Source: Lanius collurio
Taxonomy: Eukaryota > Chordata > Aves > Passeriformes > Laniidae
Length of the DNA: 64,000 nucleotides
Reading direction: 5' to 3'
NCBI GenBank assembly: GCA_020086605.1
Contig: JACBWW010000040.1
Coordinates: forward strand, 1,349,153 to 1,413,152
Positions 1 through 12,043 of this stretch are shown here, piece after piece. The notes beneath the pieces were generated by a model. That model was not told the origin of the DNA. It did no database searches and saw nothing but the letters and a program-made list of their open reading frames with translations. A program made the position numbers and the translations under genes. Position 1 is the first letter of the stretch. Every line of letters begins with the position of its first letter.

Positions 1-40
1 CAAAATTGTTTCCAGAAGAAAGAAGTTCCACGGTTCCCAC

Positions 41-472
41 TGATGCCTTTTCCTGGTCTTAAAATCAAGAGTCAGACACGGTTAGAAGGGAAAAAGGGAT
101 TTTACCTTGGTATTTATTTTAAGGATCCTTAGGTGCACCACGCCTAGGTAAAATGCACTGAAACACACGGTACAATAGCCACCCCCAACAGATCTTACAA
201 ATTAGCATATTTATCAAATATTCCCCAATAAGAGGCTCAAGCAAGCCCCCCTCCCCAAGGAACCTCCCCCTGGATGGTTCTATCTCAGTTTACAGAAGGT
301 GTTCTGGAGAGGACCTTGGGGTCTGGGGCACACTAACCCCTAACTACAAAGCTTCTAAAATGTTTAGTCTTCTAGCTGAACAAACAAGTCCAAGAATGTA
401 GGCAAAAAGCACTAAGAATACAGAAGTTGTAATAAGGTATAAAAGAAAAGGCAAAAAAATCTCATGGCATCA
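41..472 (-). mobile_element. Solo LTR, family A, copy 1
   Basis: This is one of three copies of the same roughly 450-bp sequence in the window; the others are at 42304-42755 (same orientation) and 53550-54007 (opposite). It starts TGATGCC and ends GGCATCA, a perfect 7-bp terminal inverted repeat with the TG...CA ends expected of a retroviral LTR. No internal retroviral sequence flanks it, so it looks like a solo LTR left by recombination. The sense strand is inferred to be minus, because on that strand an AATAAA signal lies about 70 bases before the 3' end. A TATAAAAG string on the plus strand near 440 makes this uncertain. Flanking bases (CCAC before, CCAT after) give only an imperfect target duplication. 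The class (ERV1-, ERVK- or ERVL-like) is not settled. Confidence 0.8.
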
Positions 473-960
473 CCATCACAACTATTTAAACCCTTTTAAA
501 AGAGATCTGATTAGAATTAAATCTAGAGATATCCCCTGCTAGAAACTGATACACAGTGCTGGAGAAGCTTATTCACAAAATCAATACAAAATCAACAGTT
601 TCTTGTCTTAGTATGGCTGACTGTGTATCCAGCTTATTCTAAAGTCAGTGATAAAGTACATATTGACTACAGCAGAGCAGACCTGACCAGACTATGGTTC
701 TGCTCTTTAGGAAATACCACCCATATGTAATAAAACAACAAAGAATTAGGACAAAGAAGGTCTAGATTCATCTCATAGCTCTTTCTTAAAGTTCCTGTGT
801 GAGTGAAAAAAACCCAAAAGTCATGCCATCCCTCTGTATCAGAGTTGCCATATCAAAACCAGGGCAAAGAAACTTTCCATTCCTTCACTTCTTGTCTAAG
901 TCTAAAAGGGATAATGAAGATTTAGCTCCATCTCTTACCATCCTGAACATCATATTTGTA
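473..960. other. AT-rich non-coding spacer
   Basis: This is AT-rich sequence between the first LTR and the CR1 tail. I see no open frame of note, no RNA gene and no repeat that I recognise. Confidence 0.6.
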
Positions 961-1345
961 GAAACATAGAATCATAAAATGGTTTGGGTTGGAGGGGACC
1001 TTAAAGGTCATCTAGTTCCAATCCCCTGCCATGGGCAGGGACATTTTCCACTAGATCAGGTGGCTCAGAACTCCATCCAAGCTGGCCTTGAACACTGAAA
1101 ACCTGTTCCAGTGTCTCAACATCCTAACAGTAAATAATTTCTTATATATATCTAGCCTATATCTCCCCTTTCAGTTTGAATCCATTACTCCTTGTCCCAT
1201 CACTCCACTCCTGTGGAGTTGCTCTCTGGCTTATTTGTAGACCCCATTCAGATACTCAAAGGCTACTCTGAGGTCTCTACACAACTTTCTCTTCTGTAGG
1301 CTGAACAGCCTCAATTTTCTCAGCCAGTCCATAGCAATGAAGTGT
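961..1345 (-). mobile_element. CR1 LINE 3' end, 5'-truncated
   Basis: Read on the minus strand, this matches the 3' tail of the avian CR1 retrotransposon. It has the stretch around 'CTTTAAGGTCCCCTCC AACCCAAACC' (976-1007 on the opposite strand), the CCCTGCCCATGGCAGGGG block near 1024-1041, and a short ATTCTATG-type terminal repeat at 963-975 in place of a poly-A tail. CR1 copies are typically cut short at the 5' end by incomplete reverse transcription, and this copy keeps only about 0.4 kb of 3' UTR. It has no coding capacity. Substitutions and small indels near 1110-1160 suggest an old insertion. The 5' limit (1340-1350) is approximate. Confidence 0.93.
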
Positions 1346-1697
1346 GCTCGTGTGCAATGAACCCCATGGGCACAAGCCCAAAACTGCTGAGACTGATAGC
1401 AAGTAAAGGGTTGTTTGAGTTCCTGGGAACAGGGCAGCTCTTGGACATGTTGCTCTGGGAGTCACCTCATCCTGTCCATTTGCTCAGACACCTCCACTTT
1501 AAACACCTATGAAGCCAAAGCAGCTGAGCTGTGACAGCAGAGAACATTGAATAGGCTGCTGTAGTTTTCCAAGAAACCAGCCCTGGCATCTCTGCTCTGT
1601 GCTGTGGTGTCGCCCTGTTTTTTAGCAATCTTTTAGCCTTCTGATGTTTTCATTCTAGTTGCACACTTTCCCACACATTTTCTATAAACAACTCAGT
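1346..1697. other. Non-coding spacer
   Basis: No gene or recognised repeat is seen between the CR1 tail and the probable LTR. A 62-codon open frame on the minus strand (1277-1465) starts inside CR1 and has no coding character. Confidence 0.5.
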
Positions 1698-1915
1698 TGT
1701 TTTGCATTCCTTCGTAGAGGTGGAGAAAGTTGATGGATTGGTAACTTGTCCAGTGTCATTGGAGAGGTGGCCCTTTCACCCTCCAATCCACTGTCACTTT
1801 TGTAAAACTATAAGTAGTGGAGTCAGAAAATAAACTTCCCCTCTTTGCTCACCTTCAGCTGATGTGTTCACACGTGTGTGCTCTCGTGTCCTACAGCGAC
1901 ACCGTGGCACGGAGG
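1698..1915 (+). mobile_element. Probable solo LTR, family B
   Basis: This segment has LTR-like layout: a TGTTTTGC start, a TATA-like ACTATAAGTAG at about 1807-1817, an AATAAA signal at 1829-1834, a short T/C-rich stretch, and an end near CCTACA (1900). From memory, the block that includes GAGGTGGCCCTTTCACCC and the AATAAACTT stretch resembles a widespread songbird LTR. I could not find a clean target-site duplication, and the ends are approximate. The alternative is unique sequence with a chance polyadenylation signal. Confidence 0.45.
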
Positions 1916-4900
1916 TTTCCTTTGCTATGGGAAGGACATGGCTCATCTCTCTCTCCCCAAGTACAAATGTCTCACAAGTAATTCTGTGGTTAATGCAAGC
2001 TGACAAAAGGAGGTTTATGTTCTGTGCAACAATACCACTGCCACTCACTCAAACAGAAGGTACTTCAAGGGCAGCCTGCTCCTGTGTGACACAACTACTG
2101 CTTTGCCAAACAGAACAGACGACTTGCAGTGGTAACGCTGTTTTTTGCTGTAAATCCCTCAGCTAGACTGTTAACTTCTCTCTTGTGGCAGATGTGCAGA
2201 TTAATCGCTATCTCAGCCTGCAGTGGTCCAGCTAATTTAAACACAGATGCACTGTGGAGAGTACAGAGCCTGGAGGAAGAGGGAGGAGAAAGCTGGTGCA
2301 CTTTGAAGGAAGCACAGCCCACTAGTATCTACAAAAACTGAACAAGAAATAGATAAAACTAAATTAGCTATCTATTAAAAATAAATTAATGACATCTGTA
2401 AATGACACTAAATCTAAAATAATCACTCTAGTAACAGGGTCTCTGGTGAGCATCAGTGCTTAACTTTTTCTTGTATTTGATGAAGGCATCTATTAATTAA
2501 AAAATATTTATACAAGGTAGAGGCTTGACAGGAATACTCTGTGTAGCTGTTCTTAGGGGAGCTGCTTCTGTTAATCAGCTATTTTAGAAGAAAATGCCTC
2601 TAGTCTGTGCAATGAAGGCAAGAATGTACTTCAATAAATAGTATTTAAGCCCTGTGCTTTCTAACTAGTCTCTGCAGCTACAATTGGAGGAAGTAGGCTG
2701 CTTTCTACAGATGGTATAATACACTTTCCATTGTTTAGTTAGCTTGTACTGCAAAGAAACCTTCATCTTATCCTCTTCCTTTTTTACCACACTTTTATTG
2801 CTAACATTTTATTGAATTGTTGAACATCCAGGAACAAACGAGGATGATCTGAAATGTATGAATGCATTGTACAAATGAAGAAGACAAAGCTAAACACACA
2901 TTCAACAGCAAGTATGAAAATATTATCAGACATCAAGGCAGGGACAAACCAAGACTGTGTGTCATTAATGAGGCTATTCAAAACAATTTTGATGAAGTTA
3001 TGATTCTATTGTCATCCAGGGCTGAGAAGGAATCACTTACCATTTGAAAAAAGAATTGTTAATCATTATGCAGCTCTCTGGGGCACTAACTCTTTCAGGA
3101 TTTTCTTCTTTGTCTCCCGTCCCCCTCTTTTATCTGTTCTTTTTTTTCGCCTCTCATCTTTTCACTGCTATAAAAACAGAGGGGATTAGAAGTTGTCCCT
3201 GACAACGTTTCACTGTAAGGTTGTTAGTTTTGTCTTTCAGCATTTATTAGTTTGAACTCTGTATGAGGCACCTGTTGGCTGATGAGAATAAATCAACAGG
3301 AAGGTCACAAATGGGTTGGTATTGTACGCTTGCCTTTTTAAGCATTTTGGGAACTCACTGCTTTGATATAAAGGAATAAATGCTAGAAAGAGGGCCAACC
3401 AGGCTGTTCAACACTGTTTCATTATGTGAATTATGTCTGAATTGTGTAGGCTCCTTGAACAAAAGTTAGGATGGAAGTCCCGTTGCTAATATTGTCATAA
3501 TTAACCCAGGCAAGTGAGGGCAAGAGTCTCAGGTCATGACACCAGTTAAGCAACCCACAGTTCAACTCACCTCCCACAGCTATTGTGATGCTGCACGGAG
3601 AGAAATGAGCACTGTGAAAGGACACTCAGAGAAATAAACAGGGGGAGAGATGTATGGATGCAGCTTTCTGAACCCTCTGATCAAAAGGCCTGGCTGTGCC
3701 GTCCATCATGCTTGCTAAATCAAGGATGGGTGGCATACAAGCAAGTGATGAATGTGTCAAATTGCTAAAAATCAGGATCAGGGGACAGCCTGGGATGGTT
3801 GGCTTGGCTTGGCAATGATTTCTTTTACTTATGCTACTGCTATGATAAAACACTATGGCCAGCCAAATGGGAACAGAGCCCCCTCAAGCCCCCTCACTCT
3901 TTTAATCCAGGACAGAGCTGAACTCTGGAGTAAAGAATAATTCTTTCAGAGAAGGGAAATAAAATAAAATTAGGAAAATAAAATAAAATTCATTTTATTT
4001 TAGCACACAACTTGATGTATGTCATGGCTCATGAGAATGCCCAGTTCCCCATGCCCTTTACAAACTACAGCTAGGCTTTACAAGGAGATCTTCACAATTA
4101 GATGTTGCTCACTAAAACTGCCCATTTCTGTAACACTGCACTACATCCATAACAACACCTCCTCAGGAATGGAACACTAAATCAGTTCCCACTTTGGGAT
4201 GGGGAGGGAAAGGGATGCAACCCTTCCAAATCTAAAAGCCTTTCTCACTTGGCAGTCAGCTCCACAGGCACTCACTGCCCCATCCCAAGGAAGTGCATGG
4301 AAAGGCCAGAAAGAGGGAGCAAGAGCTGTTCTGCTCCAGTCCCTGCCCTAAGTCTTGCTTATAGATTTTGATTAAACATAGCTAAGTATCTTGGACTTTT
4401 CTCATTTCCTAAAATGCCAAGAAAAAAATATTCCTTCCTTTCCTCTGTATGACCCTGTAATCTTGCCATTTTTAAAAATGGTATTTTTTCCATTATTAAA
4501 GATACATGCTATTGATACATTCACAACATTTTGCATCAGTGGCCAGTTATATCTCCTTTTCATTTCATTAGTAAAAGATACATTTAGACGTTTATCTCTG
4601 TATTTTTTTTTTAAATCAGATTGGGTGTTTGATGAAACATTTCTTTTTCTTATACAATCTTTTTCACCCATCCCTGCAATTTGGAACTCCAGCCAATGCC
4701 AAAATCAAAGCACAGCCAGAACATCTTTTCATGTGCTAAGTGAAACCGTTAAGGGCTGGAAGTTGAATTTATTCTTTTCAAAGCTCATGACAAAGCTTCT
4801 ACTGGTTTCAGTGAATACAACAGTTTTCCAGGTTATTTCAATATATGAACAGACAAATGTTACAGTGCAATCTACCGTAATTTTATTTAAATTTAAGGAA

Positions 4901-7900
4901 CATTTAAATTACAGGTAGTTATAAAAGTCAGGGAAAAACTCCTCCATTTCTAACCCAGGAGGACAGCTTCAAATGTTGGTAAATCAGATTCCTTTTTCCA
5001 TAAACTTGCTGATTTTCCAATTCCAGTTTTACAGATGCTGTATGTACTGGCATTGTAGAAATACATATTTTTCATCTTCAAGATATTATTCCAGTAATAA
5101 TCAATTAAGAACTCCCAAACTTTTAGCATTTACCCATCATTAAGATGCAGCATAAATTGGCCTATTCCCCAGGCACTTCATTCAACAATAAATTCTGATG
5201 ATACCAGCACATTAAGCATCAAAGAAAAATAGATAATAGGAAAAAAAATGAATCATCATTCTGTCTCTAAGTGTTAGGGAACTGGCACTATTAATGGTTT
5301 TTTCAGTTCCATTGATGCTTGCCATGCAGCATGCAACATGTAGTGCCAGCTCAGCAGCTGATGTAACTTGTCATTTTTCTGACAAAATTAATGGATCTGT
5401 GCAAGTTTTCCCCCCAGGTGAGAATGTGACCCAACATTTAGACATGGCATTGCTTTGATAAATTTGCAGCATAAAGAGGATGGTGGCATGACAGGCAAAA
5501 GCCTCATTGTGAAAGGAGGAGCCAAGACAACTGTAGTCTGTCAGCACAGGTGAAAGAAGAGGGGCTGAGGAACAGAATAATAGTGATGAGTACCAGAATT
5601 TTATTTCACTACCTAGAGAAGATCTGAGGGGGTTTGCTGGCCATTTTACAATTCTTTCACTTGACTTGTTTACTGATGGAAACATTTGCCAAGGAACTTT
5701 GGAAAAATAGTGACATATGAACAATCTGTTGTGGCATATTGTAGTGGTGGTGTTTGTGCTGCTATAGTTACTAAGATTTTAGCATTTTTGTAATTTGTCT
5801 TGAAAAAACTGGAATTTGGCATGAAGTTTTTGGGTACCTCCATATTCAAGTCAGATGGCTTTCATATTTTTTGTTACATTTCTTGTGTGAAGAAAAGCCC
5901 AAATATATGCTGTGTCAAGGAAAAGGAAAAAGCGTTCTCAGATGAGGAAAAAAGCAGAAGGTGAGAAAAGAACCAAATGCATTGCAAGATTAGGAGGAAC
6001 AGGTGCAATCTTCTTTTCAAGGTGAGAAGAGTATTTACAGGATACTCACAGGTCTTCTGCAACTGCAAAATTAATCAGGTTATGCCAAAAATGCCTTGGG
6101 ATTTTTTACTTTTCATTTGATTTCTGATCTGACACACTGTAAGGTTGGTTATCACTGTGTAATAAGCCTAGAGCAGAACCTCCTGTTCAAGCACTTGAAG
6201 TCCCACATGGCTCTGCTGTGGTGGGACACAGAACCACCCACCCGAAATGTGGCGGTACCAGCAAACATCTGTTAGAAAGAAGTCTAGAGAAGAACTGAGG
6301 AACAGGGAAAGAGCAAAAAGGGAACAGAACCCAAACAAAATTGCTGATGACTAATCTAACAATAAGAGGAGAAAATATCATATAAAAGTTAGTTATGAGG
6401 GAAGCTGGAAGTGATAAGTGTGGTCAAAACACTGATGTATGTTATTCCATTTGGGAACCCTTCCCATCACATCCTAGGGCTCTGTACAGGGTACTTCCCA
6501 TTACAACTGGGTGCATATAAAATACTAATTTTCTGTCAGAAGAAGAATACTCTGCCTCCCCCTCCCCAAACCACCACACACAGAAGATTTTATGCTCCTG
6601 CCAGGCATCATCCTAAACACACAGAAAATCTTACCTGACACATGTTAGATTAATAAGGCATTTAGCCAGTGTTATGGAAGTCTTCACTGCTCTAACGTCA
6701 TGTCTTATCATAGTTCTGCAACAATTTTCTTGACACTTTGAACTTTCCAGAGTTCTTTCTGAGGGAGAAGGAGGCTGAAAGAAGAGTATTACAGTGCTGT
6801 TAATGGACCTATTAGCAATCATGCTTGTTCTGTATGTGTTGGAGAAGATAATATATAGATAATTTTGTTTCCTTTTAGCATTTTGCCTTTCATAGTAGTT
6901 TAGCAGGTGGATGCATAGAAACGTTGACTATAGCAGCATTGAAAACAACTGAAAAATTATACATTGTATGTTTAACCAGCAGAATTGATTAACTAAGGAA
7001 AATATAGCAAGAGGTTTGGTGTGGTTAAGTGGGATTAGACATGCACATGTATAATGAGCTATAACCTATCAACATTTGTATGGAAAGAATAATATCCTGC
7101 ATTATATTACTTGAAATACATATTCATATCCATATATAGATTATACAAGATATCAATGCATGTATTAGAAACAATTATGAGCCAAAAGAACAACGACAAA
7201 CCCAAAGCTCACTGAAGGTTATTGAACAGAAAATTCCCCCCTGGGAAGTTTACTCCAGAATATATCTTCTAATTTACTCTTTAGGAGCTCACAGCAGCCA
7301 CAGCTGTATACTGGATACCTACTTATGGTGCTCCAGTACTATCCTGCAACATGACTCCTAAGTTCTGATGTTCTTCCCATCAGTCCCTGTCCTGCTGTCT
7401 CATACCATGAAACACAAATTACCCATAAAAATGATAATTCTCTTATTAGTTTTAAAGGTCAAATCAAATGATGTGGAAAATATGCGGTAGTGTGACATAT
7501 AATTTGCATAATTGCCACAAAAACACTGCACTAAAGCTGTGTGAAAAAATAATAAATAAAATAAATCAAGCTCCACTCCGAGGAAAAGAGAATCAGCCAG
7601 ATTTGTGGTGAGAGTAAATGGGGGCTGTGCCACCAGCATATGAACACCAACAACCCAACAATCCCCACACAGTCAGGTCTGAATTTACTCACTTCTTATC
7701 CTTTTCCCTCCAAATACATACACACACCCTGAAAAAGGGAAAATTAGATCTTTCCCACCAATCCTGGATTTTGAACTGATTTGTTGCTGGGTGTGGCATG
7801 TAATTTCCAAAGTCTGTATATAGCACACTACACTTAAGTGACACTACACACAAAGGTGACATTGCCAGTCCCACCTGATGACCCAGATGGGGCCACACAA

Positions 7901-9674
7901 GGGAGCCAAGGAGGTGTGAGCAGAGTCAGTGCTGGGGCCCTGCCAGTCCTTTTGCAGAATTTGCTTCTCCCTTGCCCAGCCTCTCAAATCAAGCAGGTAA
8001 AGGACTTCCCCTGGCTTTTGGATGGAGGTGCTGTCAGCACTGCCCTTCTCTTCCAAGGCTTACCATGGTCCATGCATGGATCCTGCATCTCCTCAGGACA
8101 CAATTCATGTGGGAATAAGCAGGCACTTCAAATGCATGGAGGGCAACACCACAGATCCCAATGGATCTCACAAAAGCCAAAGCAGCAGCCAATATGCCCG
8201 TATAGGGAGGAATGGAATTCAGCTTGTAGCTTAATTAATGATTTCCTAAAAGTGCTCACTCACAGGAAATAGATCCTGGATAAATATAGTTTGAATCCAT
8301 TAAAGAAAAACCAAACCCCAAACACCACACTTAAAACAAAACCTGAGCTGTTTAAAAGTAAGCTTCTGATTTCTTCTAATGCCCTGATGCTGCTTGACTA
8401 CTTGAATTGATTAACATGGTGGCCGGGCTTGGCTTATGATGTCAGAGGAATTAGACAATTCAAAAAACTGGCAAAAAACTTGACTTCTGCCTATTTTTCT
8501 GAAAGCTTAGGGGATATCCCTCTCCTCTGCCTCCCTAGCACACCAGATTTCTGCTTGGTACATCTGGCAGCTGACATAATGGTATTTATTTCTGAGATGA
8601 AGACAGCAAGTTATCCCTCTTTGTTTCAATGGAGCATTAACCCCAACTATACACTTGTTTACTCTGACTCTGTTTATTAGTATATCCTCTTGGTGTTCTT
8701 ATATCTGAATTTATGTGTACTTGGTTAACTATAGATACATCCATTCCCCTTCTTTTTAAAAATTAACTATTACAAAGACAGCCTTAGTCTCTTCTGATTA
8801 ATTAAGGTTGATCTTACCTTACAATAATTAAGCTGACAATAGGTGTCTACACATTAGAAAAATGGGGTATGATGTTGAAGAAAAGGTGGCTTTATTACAT
8901 TATGTCTACATTTTGGATTTATGACTCAGTTCATTTCAGATTATATATATTTATCATCTACGCTCTTAATAGAACTTTTTAATCATCAGAAGTAAGAGAG
9001 ATCACTTATTCATTTGACATATTACAAATTAATAAAAATGCAGTGAATGAGCTCCACAAACCTTGCTGCTGCTGAAGTGCAAACCTGTGTTATGAAATAG
9101 AAGAGCTAAAATTCTTTTAGCTATCAACGGGCATTCATCTAATTCACTGCATATATTAAAGGAATCCCCACAAGGTATCTGTTCAAGGTCAAGTTATTTT
9201 ACATTTTCATGATATTAAAAAGAGGAAAAGAAGTAATGCAATGACACACTGAAAGAGGACATCGGGTAATTAGATACGGAACATTTGTGATCTAGGCATT
9301 CAGAAAGCTTTAAATTAATTTTAGAAGTGAGCAATACTGCTCACTTATTTTTTTTTTTTTTCCATATCAAATTAAGAGCAGCCTCAAAATATGGCTGAGC
9401 TGAATTATACAAATGTCACCACAAAAATCATTTGGCAAATGGCTATCAGAGACAGCACAGGTAGGAAAAGTTCAGGCAATAGTGGTCAATCACTACAAAA
9501 TCCTTACAGTTGTGAAACATGACCAGAAATTCATAGATATAATAATTGAATGAATTTCCTTTTTTTCCCCATGGCTTCCTAACATTACATACATGTTGAT
9601 GTGTATTAAAACTATGAACGCTCAGCAAATAAACAGCCAAGTATGACATAATCAAACACCTAATTTTTACTGCT
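1916..9674. other. AT-rich unique DNA without a gene
   Basis: About 7.8 kb of AT-rich sequence holds no open frame with recognisable protein content. The largest frame (4391-4918, plus, 175 codons) is rich in Phe, Leu, Ser and Ile, as expected from AT-rich non-coding DNA. Small features are an AAAAT-type repeat at 3957-4003 and a T-run at 9348-9361. The stretch 9030-9330 has homeodomain-core-like TAATTA-rich texture with few simple repeats. It could be a conserved non-coding element, but this cannot be tested without alignment. Confidence 0.5.
3957..4003. repeat. AAAAT-type simple repeat with inverted half
   Basis: AAAATAAAATT-like units recur on both sides of a short spacer and then appear inverted as ATTTTATTTTA. 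The tract is therefore both a simple repeat and a weak AT-only palindrome. Confidence 0.8.
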
Positions 9675-9765
9675 TCAGCTCTCCTCAGGTTTTTGTTTTT
9701 CCTGCCTGTGAGCTCTACCTTGTCTCTGACAGCAGATTAGAAGGGTGAGAGTCACCACCCTCGTA

Positions 9766-9782
9766 ACTACAATTCCCAGCAC
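9766..9782 (+). promoter_or_regulatory. ZNF143/SBS-like motif
   Basis: The string ACTACAATTCCCAGCA matches the long form of the vertebrate ZNF143/STAF binding element (ACTACAATTCCCAGnATGC) through its first 15 or so bases and then diverges. Such sites usually lie in promoters or at chromatin loop anchors. The surrounding 9680-10030 stretch is somewhat GC-richer than its neighbours and open in two minus-strand frames (60 and 104 codons). Neither frame gives a protein that I recognise. Function is inferred from the motif alone. Confidence 0.4.
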
Positions 9783-11151
9783 AGCCTGGCCTGCAGATGT
9801 TACAGCAGTAATAATAATGAACCTTAGTCTGAAGGGACACTTCAAGAGACACTTCAAGCAAGGGAAATATTCTTTGGCACAATGAAGTTGGATCTCTGGT
9901 GATATCTGGGCAACTTTCCTGCAATGACCATGAACACACCTCGATGACTTTCTGGAGGGCCCACGCTGCCAATGAGGAACTTGTCACCTCTCCCAGCTCC
10001 TGTGTTTCCCTGCTTTCCTTGGCTGACACTACTCAGGGTGCTAGTGTTGTGCTGAAACTATCCTATTAGGCCAGCTATTACTTAGCAAGTACTAGATTTA
10101 TGTCTGTCCATTTTCTTGACTTTGAGAAGAATAATATTTATAATTATTAGCTTTCTATTAACAGTTGGTTTCTCAGACACTTATGGACTTCTACCCAGAG
10201 ACAGCGGGTTTAAATATGTGTTAATGCTGAAATGGCATACAGCAAACTTTAGTATGAGCCTTGATCACTGCCTTGCTTCATTAGTTGTGATAATTACTGC
10301 ATCTGATGGGCTTCCAGCCTAGCCAAGGAATGGGAGGTGCAGGCAACAGGTTTCCCCATGGCAGGTCCTGGGGGACAGAGCTGCATGCCATAACTGCCAA
10401 GACTGATCCTGTCACCTCACAGTCAGTCTTGGTAAGTGTCACACTGTTGTGAAACTGTTCCTGGGTTCCACAACCTGATTTCTGCCACTATTGTCAGGTG
10501 ACAAAGATGAGTAGAAGCCACATTATAAGAAAAAACATTGGCCTTTGGTTTCTACTGTGCTTATGGATGAAGAGACACCTATAATATTTTATTCACATTG
10601 ACTGCTTTTGTTGTCTGGTATATGCTGTTACATATCCTGGACTGTAGGGTTCCAGGGGCAGCCATTGTCTTTGTGTGCTCTGCCAAAAAACACAACTCTA
10701 ATCCTTGCTGGGGATTATTAAATACTACTGTAAAAATAAAAACAACATGTACTTCTGGACAAGAGGAGAAGAGATTAAAAACTGCAAGGTCCAACTTGAG
10801 ATTTTGTGAATGTAACACGATATGGGTGCAGAGCATCATGGCAGTAAATTGCTGAGGGGTCCAGCTGGGAGTTCTCATTCACAGCCCTGCAGTGCAGGTA
10901 GCTGCACCAGCCCACTAGAATGACACAAAAATTTCATGCTTATTGTCACTTCTTTGTGTCTCTGAGACAAATAGTGTGGGAAGGTACAAACTGGATAGAG
11001 AAGACACTTAAAGCAAGTAAAAATTGTGGCTTAAGACAGTTGGAAATAGTTACATTTCCACCAAATCTCAAGATCAGGCAAGATTTATTTTTCATTCGTA
11101 GCTTGGTTCGGTATGGGAGCACATGAACACTGTAATCTGTCTATCATATAA

Positions 11152-11246
11152 TAGCTCCAGACTGGATTTAGATGAGAGAAAGCAACATTTCTGAGAAATG
11201 TCAGATGAGAAAACAAACTGAAGAAGACAGCAGACCTATGCTGCAA
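11152..11246 (+). repeat. Diverged direct repeat, copy 1
   Basis: This segment aligns with 11941-12043. The shared core runs from a TAG-T/C-rich start through CTG(G)ATTT.GGATGAG to CAGATGAGAAAACA. I estimate by eye roughly 75-80% identity with small gaps. It could be an old local duplication or two copies of an unrecognised dispersed repeat. Confidence 0.5.
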
Positions 11247-11940
11247 AATGGAAAATTTATGTCCACACCAGCTTATACGTCACTACTGATTGCTGTCCTC
11301 AGATCAGAACAAGATTTTACCTGAAAGGCTAATATCAAGAAAAGAGAAAGAAAAAAGTAAAAAAGCTGAAGACTTCTTTTACAATAATTTGCTCAAATGT
11401 TAAGAATAGTTTTCCACACTGAACTAACCAATATCAGTGTTTTCTCAATAAGAGGAAAAAAGCACAGTAGTGATACAAACCTGTAAGCTTCATACTTAGT
11501 AACATTATTAGGAGTATAATGTGGATGCATTATCCATATTTCTTAAGGCAGTAATTCAAAGTTGTTTTCTCCATTGTTGTACATCTTGCTTTATGCCTTA
11601 AAGAAGCTACCAAGAGGGGAACCTTGTTATCTCCCTCCAAGGCGATGGGCCAGAGGAACTGCAGTTCTCCTTGCCCTCTGGAAGTTCAGTTGTCCACTGA
11701 CAAACTAAATCATGATCTCTTCCCACTTAACTCCCTTTTCCTGCATGATTTCAGGCAACCAATTAATTTCCAACATGACGAGCTCTTGGGTTTGTCTGCC
11801 ATAAGATCCCATGGTGGGAGTGATTAGGATGTCTGGAATAATAGTCAGCTATATCCACAGGGTAACTCTTCCAACTCTGAGACAGTGGGAATAAGGAGGC
11901 TAAGCTGGGGTTTGAGCTTGTAAAAGGTAGGGATTGACAT

Positions 11941-12043
11941 TAGTTCTAGATCTGATTTGGATGAGTGAAAAAGATTTTTTATGAGAAATACCAGATGAGA
12001 AAACACATAGGAAAAGTAGAAGCACAACCTAGCTGCTGTTAAT
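11941..12043 (+). repeat. Diverged direct repeat, copy 2
   Basis: This is the partner of 11152-11246, about 789 bp downstream and in the same orientation. The best-kept part is CAGATGAGAAAACA at 11992-12005. Confidence 0.5.

Noticed and set aside
4391..4918. 175-codon open frame
   Set aside because: AT-rich composition dominated by Phe, Leu, Ser and Ile, no domain, overlapped by an 89-codon frame on the other strand.
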